Shown: piece after piece, positions 34,078 to 43,432 of the stretch
Position numbering within the stretch: position 1 is the stretch's first letter
Layout: the number at the start of each line of letters is the position of its first letter
Source of the DNA: DATFRX01 sp035630615
GTDB taxonomy: Bacteria > Actinomycetota > Actinomycetes > Propionibacteriales > Nocardioidaceae
NCBI GenBank assembly: GCA_035630615.1
Contig: DASQKI010000003.1
Coordinates: 1 to 64,000 of the forward strand
Direction of reading: 5' to 3'
Length of the DNA: 64,000 bases
The notes under the pieces: generated by a model
The model's input: the letters and a program-made list of their open reading frames with translations, nothing else
Database searches by the model: none
What the model was told of the DNA's origin: nothing
Program-made: the position numbers and the translations under genes

Positions 34078-35475
34078 ATGGCGGTATCCGACGCCAATCC
34101 GGCCGCCCAGTCGCGAGCGGCAGCTCAGGCGCGCGCCGACCAGGTGCGTTTTCGCCGGTCCCTGACGCTCATGGCCATGACGCTGGTCCTTCCTGGGTCG
34201 GCCCATCTGGTCGCCGGCAACAAGCGGGTCGGCCGGATCATCGTCCGGGTCTGGCTCGGGCTCTTCGCCATCGCGCTGCTCGTCGGGCTGCTCTACCTGA
34301 TCGACCGGACCATCGTGTTCAGCCTGGCCACCAACACCGACCTGCTGCTGCTCACGCGGATCGTCCTGATCGCGCTCGCGATCGCCTGGATCCTGCTGCT
34401 CACCGACGCCTGGCGGCTCGGGGACCCGCTCCAACTGCGCCGCTCACACCGTGCCGTCATGGTCGGGGTCAACAGCGCCCTGTGCCTGATCGCGGGCGGC
34501 GTCTTGCTGTTCTCGGCCCATGTCGTCGCCGTGCAGCGTGACTTCATCCAGACCGTGTTCGGATCCGGCGAGGCGAGCGATCCGCACGACGGTCGCTACA
34601 ACGTCCTGCTGCTGGGTGGCGACTCCGGGCGGGACCGCTGGGGGCTGCGACCCGACTCCATCACGATCGCCAGCATCGACGAGGACACCGGCCAGACCAT
34701 CCTGTTCGGCCTGCCGCGCAACCTCGCCAACGTGCCGTTCCCCGACGACAGCGTCATGGACGAGCGATTCCCGGACGGTTTCGACTGCGACGCCTGCTAC
34801 ATCAACAGCCTGTACACATGGGGCAGCGAGCACCAGAAGCTGTTCCCGGACGTCGACGACCCAGGGCTCGCGGCGACCAAGCTCGGCGTCGAGGGCGTCA
34901 CGGGTCTCAGCATCAACTACACGGCGATGGTCAATCTCGCGGGATTCGACGCGTTGATCGACGCGCTCGGCGGCGTGACCGTCGACGTGCCCAAGGACAT
35001 CCCGATCGGGGGCATCGGAGGCGCCATCACCGGCACGATCCCGGAGGGCAGCCAGCATCTCGACGGCTACGACGCACTGTGGTTCGCCCGCAGCCGGGTC
35101 GCCGACGACGACTACTCCCGGATGGCGCGCCAGAAGTGCCTGATGAGCGCCATGCTGAAGCAGATCGACCCGAAGCGGGTCGTGCTCAAGATGGGCGACA
35201 TCGCCGACGCCGGCATGCGGATGTTCAAGACCGACATTCCGGCGTCAGAGCTCGACACGTTCATCGACCTGGCGCTCAAGGCCCGCGGCCAGCCGATCGC
35301 CACCGTGTCGTTCACCCCGCCCAAGATCGAGACGTACGATCCGGACTACGACAAGATCCTCGACATGGTCGACAACGCGCTCGACAAGGCCGAAGGCGAA
35401 AGCTCCGGCGGTGGCAAGCACCGCCACGGCGAAGAAGCCGCCAACCACACCGAAGACCTCGCCGCTTCTTGCTGA
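34078..35475 (+). CDS. LCP family ligase with multi-pass N-terminus
   Basis: This 465-residue protein has about four hydrophobic segments in the first 160 residues, then an external LCP domain: LLLGGDSGRDRWG, RPDSITIASI and FGLPRNLANVPFP. The Arg/Asp residues needed for polyprenyl-pyrophosphate chemistry are present. The C-terminus is a charged His/Glu tail. ATG 34078 follows GGGAGAGGA. It faces away from the Lcp1-like gene and heads towards the galactan operon, to which it may donate wall attachment of the finished polymer. Confidence 0.87.
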   Translation: MAVSDANPAAQSRAAAQARADQVRFRRSLTLMAMTLVLPGSAHLVAGNKRVGRIIVRVWLGLFAIALLVGLLYLIDRTIVFSLATNTDLLLLTRIVLIALAIAWILLLTDAWRLGDPLQLRRSHRAVMVGVNSALCLIAGGVLLFSAHVVAVQRDFIQTVFGSGEASDPHDGRYNVLLLGGDSGRDRWGLRPDSITIASIDEDTGQTILFGLPRNLANVPFPDDSVMDERFPDGFDCDACYINSLYTWGSEHQKLFPDVDDPGLAATKLGVEGVTGLSINYTAMVNLAGFDALIDALGGVTVDVPKDIPIGGIGGAITGTIPEGSQHLDGYDALWFARSRVADDDYSRMARQKCLMSAMLKQIDPKRVVLKMGDIADAGMRMFKTDIPASELDTFIDLALKARGQPIATVSFTPPKIETYDPDYDKILDMVDNALDKAEGESSGGGKHRHGEEAANHTEDLAASC

Positions 35476-35495
35476 CGTCGGAGCAAAGCCCGTGG

Positions 35496-35520
35496 CGATT
35501 TGCGCCTACGGCGTAAATCG
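35496..35520 (+). terminator. Hairpin after the LCP gene
   Basis: cgatttgcgcc (35496-35506) pairs with ggcgtaaatcg (35510-35520) around a three-base loop; one position is a G-U pair in RNA. It starts 20 bases after the LCP stop and 89 bases before the glycosyltransferase start. There is no T tract, so it may attenuate and not fully stop transcription. Confidence 0.45.
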
Positions 35521-35608
35521 TGGGTAGGGTTCGTCCGGCAACGAGGTACGAAGATTGCCGCGTCTCGGGGTGATCGTGGTCGGACCGCACGAAAGGATGC
35601 ACGCCCAG

Positions 35609-36547
35609 ATGCGCTCCGAGGCCCGCGTGGTCGCCGTGGTGGTGACCTGGAACCGGCGGGATCTTCTCAGGCTGGCGCTCGGCGCCCTGCGTACTCAGAC
35701 GCGGCCGGTCGACGAGATCGTCGTCATCGACAACGCCTCGTCCGACGGCACCTCCGAGATGGTCCGAAGCGACTTCCCGGATGCCAAGCTGGTCACCTTG
35801 GACCACAACACCGGCGGAGCCGGCGGGTTCGCCGCCGGCCTCGACCTCGCGCTGGCCGAACACAAGCCCGACCTGCTGTGGCTGATGGACGACGACACCG
35901 TCCCGGAGCCGACGGCGCTCGGGGAGCTCCTGGCGACGGCCGATCGCTATCCCGGACGCAAGCGGCCGGTGCTGCTCGCCAGCCGAGTCGTCTGGAGCGA
36001 CGGGCGTGACCACCCGATGAACACGCCGCGCCGCAAGCCGTGGGTGCGCCGCGCCGAGGCGCGCCGGGCCGACGCGGCCGGCGCGATGCCGATCCGGTCG
36101 GCGTCGTTCGTATCGATCCTGGTCGACGCCGACATGGTGCGTGACCGCGGACTGCCGATCGCCGACTACTTCCTGTGGAACGACGACTTCGAGTTCACCA
36201 CCCGCATGCTGCGGCGGCGGATCGGACTGTTGTGCCCCGAAAGCGTGGTCGTGCACAAGACCAAGACCTTCGGTGCCGCTGACGCCGACCCTGGCCCCCG
36301 GTTCTTCTACGAGGTACGCAACAAGGTCTGGACCTTCACTCGGAGTCGGGGGATGAACCCGCTCGAGAAGGCGACCTACGGGGCCGGCACGGCGCGGCGC
36401 TGGCTCCGGACCTTCGTGGCGAGCCGGGATCGACGCGCCCTGGCGCGGGAGTTTCGTCGGGGTATGCGTGCGGGGTTACGCTCAAGACCACGTTCGAACG
36501 CTGAGGCGTTGGCGGGGGTCAGTGACCATGAGGAAGGCGATGCCTGA
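35609..36547 (+). CDS. Family 2 glycosyltransferase, GlfT1-like
   Basis: This GT-A protein of about 312 residues starts RVVAVVVTWNRRD and has VVIDNASSDGT, the HNTGGAGGFAAGL segment shared with galactofuranosyltransferases, and the metal motif LWLMDDDTVPEP. A later FLWNDDFEFTTRM motif fits the acceptor/catalytic site. GlfT1 starts galactan by adding the first galactofuranose residues to the rhamnose-containing linker; similarity and the operon partners support this. ATG 35609 is my choice (AAAGGA upstream); ATG 35597 is possible. Its 3' end overlaps the next gene. Confidence 0.72.
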   Translation: MRSEARVVAVVVTWNRRDLLRLALGALRTQTRPVDEIVVIDNASSDGTSEMVRSDFPDAKLVTLDHNTGGAGGFAAGLDLALAEHKPDLLWLMDDDTVPEPTALGELLATADRYPGRKRPVLLASRVVWSDGRDHPMNTPRRKPWVRRAEARRADAAGAMPIRSASFVSILVDADMVRDRGLPIADYFLWNDDFEFTTRMLRRRIGLLCPESVVVHKTKTFGAADADPGPRFFYEVRNKVWTFTRSRGMNPLEKATYGAGTARRWLRTFVASRDRRALAREFRRGMRAGLRSRPRSNAEALAGVSDHEEGDA

Positions 36548-37403
36548 GACGCGCCCTGAGCTGCCGTTCTCGCTGTTGCTGCCGGTCTACGCCGGAGACC
36601 GTGCCGACTTTCTTCGTCGCGCGTTCACCAGCTCGGTCAACGACCAGACTCTTCAGCCCGACGACGTTGTCGTGGTCCAGGACGGCCCACTGCCCGACGA
36701 CCTTCGGGAGACCTGCGACGAGCTGGCCGCGATGAGCCCCGTGCCCGTCAACGTGGTCCGACTCGAACGCAACATCGGTCTCGGCCCCGCGCTCGACCGA
36801 GGGCTGGACAAGTGTGCGCACGACGTGGTCGCGCGGATGGACGCCGACGACATCTCGCTGCCGAGGCGGTTCGAGCTGCAGCTTCCGATGATCGCCGACG
36901 GCGCCGACATCGTCGGCTCGGCGCTGATGGAGTTCATCGACGACATCAACGACGTCGTGCTCACCCGGGTGCCGCCGCTCGATCCGGAGTGGATCCGCTC
37001 CGCCATTCGCTTCCGCGACCCGTTCAACCACCCGACGGTCGTTTATCGGCGCTCGATGGTGCAAAAGGTCGGCGGCTACCAAGACCTGCCGCTGATGGAG
37101 GACTACTTGCTCTTCGCTCGGATGGTCGCCGAGGGAGCGGTACCGGCGAATGTGGCCGAACCCCTCGTTTACTACCGGATCGGCGCCGGGGCGTACGCTC
37201 GTCGCGGTGGCCGGGCGCTGTTGCGCAGCGAATGGGACCTGCAGCGTCGGTTCCTCTCGCTCGGGATCACCAATCGGGTCCAGTTCGTCCGCAACGTCGT
37301 CGTACGCGGCGGCTACCGGCTGGTGCCCGAGTCGCTACGCCGAGTCGCGTACCGTCGACTCATCGCCCGTCGAGGAATCCCGGGCAACAACCGAAACCAC
37401 TGA
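36540..37403 (+). CDS. Family 2 glycosyltransferase (unknown specificity)
   Basis: This protein of about 287 residues has the GT-A core FSLLLPVYAGDRADFLRRAF, VVVQDGPLPDD, LERNIGLGPALDRGL and the metal motif ARMDADDISLPRR. A basic amphipathic C-terminus may bind the membrane. It is not similar by eye to WbbL or GlfT1, so its sugar cannot be named. It could add a side branch or replace the missing linker rhamnosyltransferase. ATG 36540 follows GAGGAAGG and overlaps the previous gene's end; ATG 36528 is an alternative. Confidence 0.72.
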   Translation: MPETRPELPFSLLLPVYAGDRADFLRRAFTSSVNDQTLQPDDVVVVQDGPLPDDLRETCDELAAMSPVPVNVVRLERNIGLGPALDRGLDKCAHDVVARMDADDISLPRRFELQLPMIADGADIVGSALMEFIDDINDVVLTRVPPLDPEWIRSAIRFRDPFNHPTVVYRRSMVQKVGGYQDLPLMEDYLLFARMVAEGAVPANVAEPLVYYRIGAGAYARRGGRALLRSEWDLQRRFLSLGITNRVQFVRNVVVRGGYRLVPESLRRVAYRRLIARRGIPGNNRNH

Positions 37404-37450
37404 TAACACCGCAACCACTGACCACAGGACCCGAAAGCGTGGAAAATACC

Positions 37451-38626
37451 GTGAACGCTGACCTCGTCGTCGTCGGCTCCGGCCTGTTCGGGCTGACCAT
37501 CGCCGAGCGCTGTGCCAACGAGTTGGGCCTCGAGGTCCTCGTGCTCGACCGTCGCCATCACATCGGTGGCAACGCCTACAGCGCTCCCGACCCCGAGACC
37601 GGCATCGAGGTGCACCAGTACGGCGCGCACCTGTTTCACACGTCCAACAAGCGGGTCTGGGACTACGTCAACCGGTTCACGTCGTTCACCGGCTACCAGC
37701 ACCGGGTCTTCACCAAATACCAGGGCCAGGTCTACACGTTCCCGATGAACCTCGGCCTGATCAACCAGTTCTTCGGCCACTCGTTCACTCCGGACGAGGC
37801 ACGGGCGCTGGTCGCCGAGCAAGCGTCCGAGATCGACACCGCCGACGCGCAAAACCTCGAGGAGAAGGCGATCTCGCTGATCGGTCGGCCGCTCTACGAG
37901 GCCTTCGTCAAGGGCTACACGGCCAAGCAGTGGCAGACCGACCCGAAGGAGCTGTCGGCGGCGATCATCACGCGGCTGCCGGTCCGCTACAACTTCAACA
38001 ACCGCTACTTCAGCGACACGTTTGAGGGACTGCCGACCAACGGCTACACCAAATGGCTCGAGAACATGGCGGATCACGACAAGATCGAGGTCAAGCTCGA
38101 GACCGAGTTCTTCGACGTCAAGAAGGACATCGTCGGAAGCGTCCCGATCGTCTACACCGGGCCGGTCGACCAATACTTCGACAACTGCCTCGGCTCGCTC
38201 TCGTGGCGCACGATCGACCTCGAGACGTCGATCGAGTCGGTCGGCGACTTCCAGGGCACCTCGGTCGTGAACTACGCCGACCGGGACGTGCCGTTCACCC
38301 GGATCATCGAGCCACGGCACTTCCACCCCGAGCGCGACCACTACCCGAGCGACAAGACCGTCATCCAGCGCGAGTATTCTCGATTTGCCGGAGAGGGTGA
38401 CGAGCCCTACTACCCGATCAACACCGCCGACGACCGGGCGAAGCTGCTCGAATATCGGGAGTTGGCCCGGTCGGAGAAGCAGGTGCTGTTCGGTGGCCGG
38501 CTCGGCACCTACAAATACCTCGACATGCACATGGCCATCGGATCCGCCCTGTCGATGTACGACAACAAGATCAAGCCGCACTTCACGCAGGGTGCGGAGC
38601 TCGAAAGTGGAGGCATTGAGGCATGA
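37451..38626 (+). CDS. glf: UDP-galactopyranose mutase
   Basis: This 391-residue FAD protein contracts UDP-galactopyranose to UDP-galactofuranose. The FAD motif VVGSGLFGLTIAERCA is at the N-terminus, with HIGGNAYS. The diagnostic YGAHLFHTSNKRVWDYV and VKGYTAKQWQTDPKEL blocks are near-identical to the M. tuberculosis enzyme, as is FGGRLGTYKYLDMHMAI. I use GTG 37451; GTG 37439 is possible. Its TGA overlaps the glfT2 start (ATGA). UDP-galactose would come from GalE, encoded at 42.4 kb. Confidence 0.96.
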   Translation: MNADLVVVGSGLFGLTIAERCANELGLEVLVLDRRHHIGGNAYSAPDPETGIEVHQYGAHLFHTSNKRVWDYVNRFTSFTGYQHRVFTKYQGQVYTFPMNLGLINQFFGHSFTPDEARALVAEQASEIDTADAQNLEEKAISLIGRPLYEAFVKGYTAKQWQTDPKELSAAIITRLPVRYNFNNRYFSDTFEGLPTNGYTKWLENMADHDKIEVKLETEFFDVKKDIVGSVPIVYTGPVDQYFDNCLGSLSWRTIDLETSIESVGDFQGTSVVNYADRDVPFTRIIEPRHFHPERDHYPSDKTVIQREYSRFAGEGDEPYYPINTADDRAKLLEYRELARSEKQVLFGGRLGTYKYLDMHMAIGSALSMYDNKIKPHFTQGAELESGGIEA

Positions 38627-40737
38627 CCCCGCAGACGGAGACCGCGCCCGAGGCAATGGAGCGGTCGGAGGACAAGGTGCGCCGGGTGCTTCAGCGGGTC
38701 ATCTTCCCGGAGGACCGCGACCTCGATGTCCTGCCGCTCTACGTCGACTACGGCGCGAGTGTGGGTGTTCCGCGTGAGGACGAGGACGGCGTTCCGGTTG
38801 CCGAGGTCAACGTGGTCGATGCCCTCTCGTCGGCGCGGCATCCCGAGAACATTCTCGACCGGCACCGGCTGCGCGTGATCGCCGACCAGCGGGTGTCGTT
38901 CGCGACCTACTTCAACGGTTTCGCCGCGAGCTACTGGCGGATGTGGTCAATCGTTGAGGAGGTCGTTCTCCGGGTCCGGGTCAGCGGCGAGGCGACCGTC
39001 ATCGTCTACCGGTCGACGGCCGACGGCCGGTCGCAGCGTGTCCACTCGGCCTCGTGCAGCAAGACGGACGGCGGTGGCGACTTCGAGTTCACGCTCCCGT
39101 TGAAGCCGTTCGGCGACGGCGGCTGGTACTGGTTCGACGTCTGGGCCGGGGCCGACGACGCCGTCCTCGAGGAGGCGGCGTGGTGCGCGGATGTCCCAGC
39201 GGATCGGGCCCAGATGGGCACCGCGACCGTCGGCATTACCGTCATCCGCCCCGACTCCGCCGTGCCGCTGCTCGGCCAGCTGGCCGCTGACAAGGAGGTC
39301 ATGAGTGCCCTCGACGAGGTCGTCGTCGTCGACCAGGGCACCAAGCGGGTCCGCGACGAGCCGGACTGTGCTCGGATCGACGAGGCGATGGGCAACAAGC
39401 TCCGGATCATCGAGCAAGGCAACATCGGCGGCTCCGGCGGGTTCGCCCGGTCGCAGTACGAAACGGTCAAGGCGGGGACGAGCACCTACGTGCTCCTGCT
39501 CGACGACGACATCGTGGCCGAGCCGGAGAGCATCCTGCGGGCGATCACGTTCGGCGACCTGGCCCGCCGCCCGACGCTGGTCGGCGGCCACATGTTCAGC
39601 CTCTATGCGCGTTCGCAGTTGCACAGCTTCGGCGAGCAGGTGGCGCGGTGGCGGTTCTGGTGGGGTCCGGCGTCCCGTGTCACCCCGGAGTACGACCTGG
39701 CCAACCGCAATCTGCGCGCGACCCGTTGGCTGCACCATCGCGTCGACGTCGACTACAACGGCTGGTGGATGTGCCTGATTCCCCGGGTCGTGTTGGAGGA
39801 GATCGGACTCGGCCTGCCGCTGTTCATCAAGTGGGACGACGCGGAGTACGGCCTGCGGGCCCAGTCGGCCGGCTATCCGACCGTGTCGATGCCGGGCGTC
39901 GCCGTCTGGCACGTGCCCTGGACCGACAAGAACGACGCACTCGACTGGCAGGCCTACTACCACCAGCGCAACCGGACCGTGGCGGCTCTGCTTCACTCGC
40001 CCTACGACCACGGCGGCCGGATCGTGCGCGAGAGCTTCATCCACCAGGTCAAGCACCTGCTCGCGATGCAATACTCCACGGCCGAGCTGCGCCTGTTGGC
40101 GCTCGAGGACATCCTGTCCGGGCCCGCGCACCTGCACCGGCAGATCGGCACCAAGCTCCCCGAGGTACGAGCGCTGCGCACCGAGCACTCCGACGCGCAG
40201 ACCAAGCCGCACGCCGACGCGTTCCCGAGGCCGCGTCTGCTCAAGCCGCCGAAGCGAGGTCACGACCCGGGCGACCCGCAGGGTCAGCTCGCCCAGCTCA
40301 AGACGGCCACCCTCGGCAGCATCCGCCAGCTGTTGCCGATCCGCGATCTCGCTCGGCGGCACCCCGAGGCTCGGGTTGCGGCGCGGGACGCCCGTTGGTG
40401 GCGACTGGTCGGACTCGACTCGGCCATCGTCTCGACCACCGACGGCGCGGCGGCGTCGTGGTATCGCCGCGAGCCGAAGGAGTTTCAGCGGTTGCTGCGC
40501 CGGACCATCCGGGTCCACGAGCAGTTCGGCCTTGAGTGGCCGCGGCTGGCCAAGGAATACCGCAACGCGCTGCCCGAGCTGACCTCGATGCACCTGTGGG
40601 AATCGACCTTCGAGTCCAATGCCGGGGAGCGGTCCGCGGCTCCGCCGCCGGACAGCGTCGCCACCACCGGCAGCGTTGCTGTCGACACTGGCGACGAGGC
40701 TGGCGGTCCTAGCCAGGATGAGGCAGGCGATCCATGA
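38623..40737 (+). CDS. glfT2: Galactofuranosyltransferase GlfT2
   Basis: This 704-residue processive transferase extends galactan with alternating beta-1,5/1,6 galactofuranose. An N-terminal beta-sandwich (about 1-195) precedes the GT-A domain. The latter has QGNIGGSGGF at 265-274, the metal-binding DDD at 294-296, the catalytic WDDAE at 404-408 and His430. The C-terminal helices (about 440-650) resemble those that form the tetramer in M. tuberculosis. The protein is about 67 residues longer than the 637-residue M. tuberculosis enzyme, with a low-complexity acidic C-terminal tail. It overlaps glf upstream and wzm downstream (ATGA both times). Confidence 0.95.
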   Translation: MTPQTETAPEAMERSEDKVRRVLQRVIFPEDRDLDVLPLYVDYGASVGVPREDEDGVPVAEVNVVDALSSARHPENILDRHRLRVIADQRVSFATYFNGFAASYWRMWSIVEEVVLRVRVSGEATVIVYRSTADGRSQRVHSASCSKTDGGGDFEFTLPLKPFGDGGWYWFDVWAGADDAVLEEAAWCADVPADRAQMGTATVGITVIRPDSAVPLLGQLAADKEVMSALDEVVVVDQGTKRVRDEPDCARIDEAMGNKLRIIEQGNIGGSGGFARSQYETVKAGTSTYVLLLDDDIVAEPESILRAITFGDLARRPTLVGGHMFSLYARSQLHSFGEQVARWRFWWGPASRVTPEYDLANRNLRATRWLHHRVDVDYNGWWMCLIPRVVLEEIGLGLPLFIKWDDAEYGLRAQSAGYPTVSMPGVAVWHVPWTDKNDALDWQAYYHQRNRTVAALLHSPYDHGGRIVRESFIHQVKHLLAMQYSTAELRLLALEDILSGPAHLHRQIGTKLPEVRALRTEHSDAQTKPHADAFPRPRLLKPPKRGHDPGDPQGQLAQLKTATLGSIRQLLPIRDLARRHPEARVAARDARWWRLVGLDSAIVSTTDGAAASWYRREPKEFQRLLRRTIRVHEQFGLEWPRLAKEYRNALPELTSMHLWESTFESNAGERSAAPPPDSVATTGSVAVDTGDEAGGPSQDEAGDP

Positions 40738-41624
40738 GCAACGCGGGCACGCTCGACGCCGAGCACCCGCAGGGTCCGCTGCAACCACCGGGGGACACCA
40801 CCGGCCTGTTCGGGGTGTTCAGGCGTCGTTACCTGCTCGGCCTGCTGGTCCGAAAGGAGCTGCGGGTCCGTTACCAGGCATCCGTCCTGGGGCTGGCGTG
40901 GTCGTACATCAAGCCGCTGATCCGGTTTATGTCCTACGTGCTGGTGGTCGGCTACGTCATCGGCCTGAAAAATCTCGAGCACTATCCGTACCACGTCTTC
41001 GCCGGAATGATGATCGTCTCCTTCTTCTCCGAGACGTTGAACGCCGGCACCAAGTCGGTCGTGAAGAACAGATCGCTGGTGCGGAAGATGAGCGTGCCGC
41101 GGGAGATGTTCCCGGTCGCGTCGCTACTGGTAACGGGCTACCACATGATCCCGCAGTACATCATCCTCATCATCGCCTGCCTGGCCGTGGGCTGGAACCT
41201 GGACCTGGTCGGCCTGGTGGCTGGCCTGCTTTCGGTGTCGATCGTCATCTCGTTCTCGCTGGCAGTCAGCCTCGCGTTCAGCGCGCTGAACGTGTTGCTC
41301 CGCGACTTCCAGAACTTCGCCGAGACGATCTCGCAGCTGATCATGTGGACGACCCCGATGATCTACCCCTTCGAGCTGATCGCGAGCCGGACGCACGGCA
41401 ACTGGATCGAGCAGCTCTACCTCGCGAACCCGGTCGCCGAGGGGGTTATCCTCGCCCAGCGATGCTTCTGGTCGCCGACCCTGAGTGACCCCGATGCGGC
41501 CGTGTTCCCCGATCACTTGCTGCTCCGGGGCTTCGTCACCCTGATCGCCTGCCTCATTCTGGTTTATGGGGCCCAGCGGCTGTTCAGTCGGCTTGAGGGC
41601 AAGTTTGCAGAGCAGATGATGTGA
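40734..41624 (+). CDS. wzm: ABC-2 polysaccharide exporter permease (Wzm type)
   Basis: This 296-residue permease has a cytoplasmic N-terminus with the interface helix VRKELRVRYQASVLGLAWSY and six predicted membrane helices. It resembles Rv3783, the proposed exporter of lipid-linked galactan. The start overlaps the glfT2 stop (ATGA) and the end overlaps wzt, so polymerase and exporter are co-translated. It should work with the ATPase encoded next. Confidence 0.93.
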   Translation: MSNAGTLDAEHPQGPLQPPGDTTGLFGVFRRRYLLGLLVRKELRVRYQASVLGLAWSYIKPLIRFMSYVLVVGYVIGLKNLEHYPYHVFAGMMIVSFFSETLNAGTKSVVKNRSLVRKMSVPREMFPVASLLVTGYHMIPQYIILIIACLAVGWNLDLVGLVAGLLSVSIVISFSLAVSLAFSALNVLLRDFQNFAETISQLIMWTTPMIYPFELIASRTHGNWIEQLYLANPVAEGVILAQRCFWSPTLSDPDAAVFPDHLLLRGFVTLIACLILVYGAQRLFSRLEGKFAEQMM

Positions 41625-42385
41625 TGGCGACCTCAATCCTGCTGGACCAAGTGTCCAAGCGCTTTGTGCTCCGGGACGCGCTCACCCTCAAGCGTCGCCT
41701 GGTCGCGGTTGCGCGGCGCCAGCCCGTGACTCACTCGTTCCTCGCTATCAACGACGTGTCGGTCACGGTCGAGGAGGGCGAGTCCATCGGCCTGATGGGG
41801 CTCAACGGCTCGGGCAAGTCGACCTTGCTCAAGCTCATCTCCGGCGTACTCCGGCCCGACGGCGGCCGGGTGCTGACCCGTGGTCGCACCGCTGGGCTCA
41901 TCGAGGTTTCGGCCGGGTTCCACAAGACACTCACCGGCCGCGAGAACATCTACCTCAACGGCGCGATCATGGGCATGAGCGAGGCCGAGATCAACCGCAA
42001 GTTCGACGAGATCGTCGACTTCTCGGGCATCGAGGGTTTCCTGGACCAGCCGGTCGGCAGCTACTCGTCAGGCATGTTCGCTCGGCTCGGGTTCTCGGTG
42101 TCGGTCGCCGCCGACTCGGAGATCTTCATCATCGACGAGGTGCTCGCGGTCGGCGATCCGCCCTTCAAGAAGAAGTGCATCAAGCGGATTCAGCAGATCC
42201 GCGAGGAGGGCCGCACGATCTTCTTCGTCAGCCACAACACCACCCAGGTGCAGCGGATCTGTTCGCGGGCGATCGTGTTGGAGTCGGGCAAGCTCGGCTT
42301 CGACGGCCCGGTCCGGGACGCCATCCACTACCTGCACTACGACGACGAGGGCGACGACCTCGACGCCGAGGGCGGCGAGCTCTAG
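41624..42385 (+). CDS. wzt: ABC polysaccharide exporter ATPase (Wzt type)
   Basis: This 253-residue ATPase has Walker A GLNGSGKST, signature YSSGMFARL, Walker B IFIIDEVLAVGD and the switch SHNTTQ. It lacks the C-terminal carbohydrate-binding domain of O-antigen Wzt proteins that recognise capped chains, like the mycobacterial homologue Rv3781. It probably powers galactan export with Wzm. ATG 41624 overlaps the wzm stop by one base; GTG 41621 is also possible. It converges on galE with a 9-base gap. Confidence 0.94.
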   Translation: MATSILLDQVSKRFVLRDALTLKRRLVAVARRQPVTHSFLAINDVSVTVEEGESIGLMGLNGSGKSTLLKLISGVLRPDGGRVLTRGRTAGLIEVSAGFHKTLTGRENIYLNGAIMGMSEAEINRKFDEIVDFSGIEGFLDQPVGSYSSGMFARLGFSVSVAADSEIFIIDEVLAVGDPPFKKKCIKRIQQIREEGRTIFFVSHNTTQVQRICSRAIVLESGKLGFDGPVRDAIHYLHYDDEGDDLDAEGGEL

Positions 42386-42394
42386 CCGCCGCGG

Positions 42395-43381
42395 TCAGGT
42401 GCGGCCGGGCTCGCGCTGCCAGGCCGACCAGGCGGAGTCGACGATCTGCGCCAGGTCGTGCTTGCCGTGCCAGCCGAGGACCTGCTCGATGCGGTCGACC
42501 TGCGCGACCAGGCGTCCCGGGTCTCCTGGCCGCCGCTCGACGACCGTGGGCTCGACCGCGAGTCCGGTCGACGCCGCGATCTGCTCCAGCACCGTGCGCA
42601 CCGACGCGCCCTGACCGGTGCCTACGTTGAACACGTCGTGGGGCTGGTCGTCGCGGTCGAGATAGTCGAGCGCCGCGAGGTGCGCCTGTGCAAGGTCGAG
42701 CACGTGCACGTAGTCGCGGATACACGTGCCGTCAGGCGTGTCGTAGTCGTCTCCGAAGATCTTCGGCTGCTGGCCGCTGGTGAGCTGCTGAAGCACGATC
42801 GGGATCAGATTGAACACGCCCGGGTCGCCCAAGTCGTCCCAGCCGGCACCGGCGACGTTGAAGTAGCGCAGGTTGACCGTGCGGAGTCCCCAGGCCCTGC
42901 CGGCCGCGCGGTTCATCCACTCGCACACCAGCTTGGTCTCGCCGTATGGGGAGATCGGGGCTGGGCGGGCGTCCTCGCCGATCAGGGAACCGGCTGGGAC
43001 GTCCGGCAGGCCGTAGGTCGCCGCCGACGACGAGAACATCAGCTTGCGGACGCCGGTCGCCTCCATCGCCTGCAGCAGGTGGGCGTTGCCACCAACGTTT
43101 TGCTCGTAATACCAAGCCGGCCGGGCCGCGGACTCGCCGACCTGCTTCTTGGCAGCGATGTGGATGACGGCGTCGACCTCGTGCGCACGGACCGCACGGG
43201 TCAGCGTCTCGGTCGCCTCGGCAGCTGCCAGGTCGATGCGCTCCTGGGCGGCGTTGCCGATCCGCCCGGCATCACCCGTACTCAGATCGTCGACGACGAC
43301 CACCCGGTCGCCGCGCTCCTCGAGGAGTCGGACGACGTGCGCTCCGATATAGCCGGCCCCGCCGGTCACCATGACAGCCAT
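42395..43381 (-). CDS. galE: UDP-glucose 4-epimerase
   Basis: This 328-residue extended SDR has VTGGAGYIGAHVV, the serine motif SSSAATYG, catalytic SPYGETK and a RYFNVAGA segment typical of GalE. It interconverts UDP-glucose and UDP-galactose, so it can feed Glf in the galactan operon that it faces. ATG 43381 (GCTGTCATGGTG context; a second ATG lies three codons later). It diverges from the nucleotidyltransferase gene across 51 bases. Confidence 0.92.
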   Translation of the reverse strand: MAVMVTGGAGYIGAHVVRLLEERGDRVVVVDDLSTGDAGRIGNAAQERIDLAAAEATETLTRAVRAHEVDAVIHIAAKKQVGESAARPAWYYEQNVGGNAHLLQAMEATGVRKLMFSSSAATYGLPDVPAGSLIGEDARPAPISPYGETKLVCEWMNRAAGRAWGLRTVNLRYFNVAGAGWDDLGDPGVFNLIPIVLQQLTSGQQPKIFGDDYDTPDGTCIRDYVHVLDLAQAHLAALDYLDRDDQPHDVFNVGTGQGASVRTVLEQIAASTGLAVEPTVVERRPGDPGRLVAQVDRIEQVLGWHGKHDLAQIVDSAWSAWQREPGRT

Positions 43382-43432
43382 GGCCGTCAGCCTAACGGCG
43401 AGCGAGTACGGTCGAGCGATGGGAGTGCCCCG

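Noticed and set aside
37313..38656. 447-codon minus-strand frame opposite glf
   Set aside because: Val/Asp/Arg-rich antisense of a highly conserved gene.
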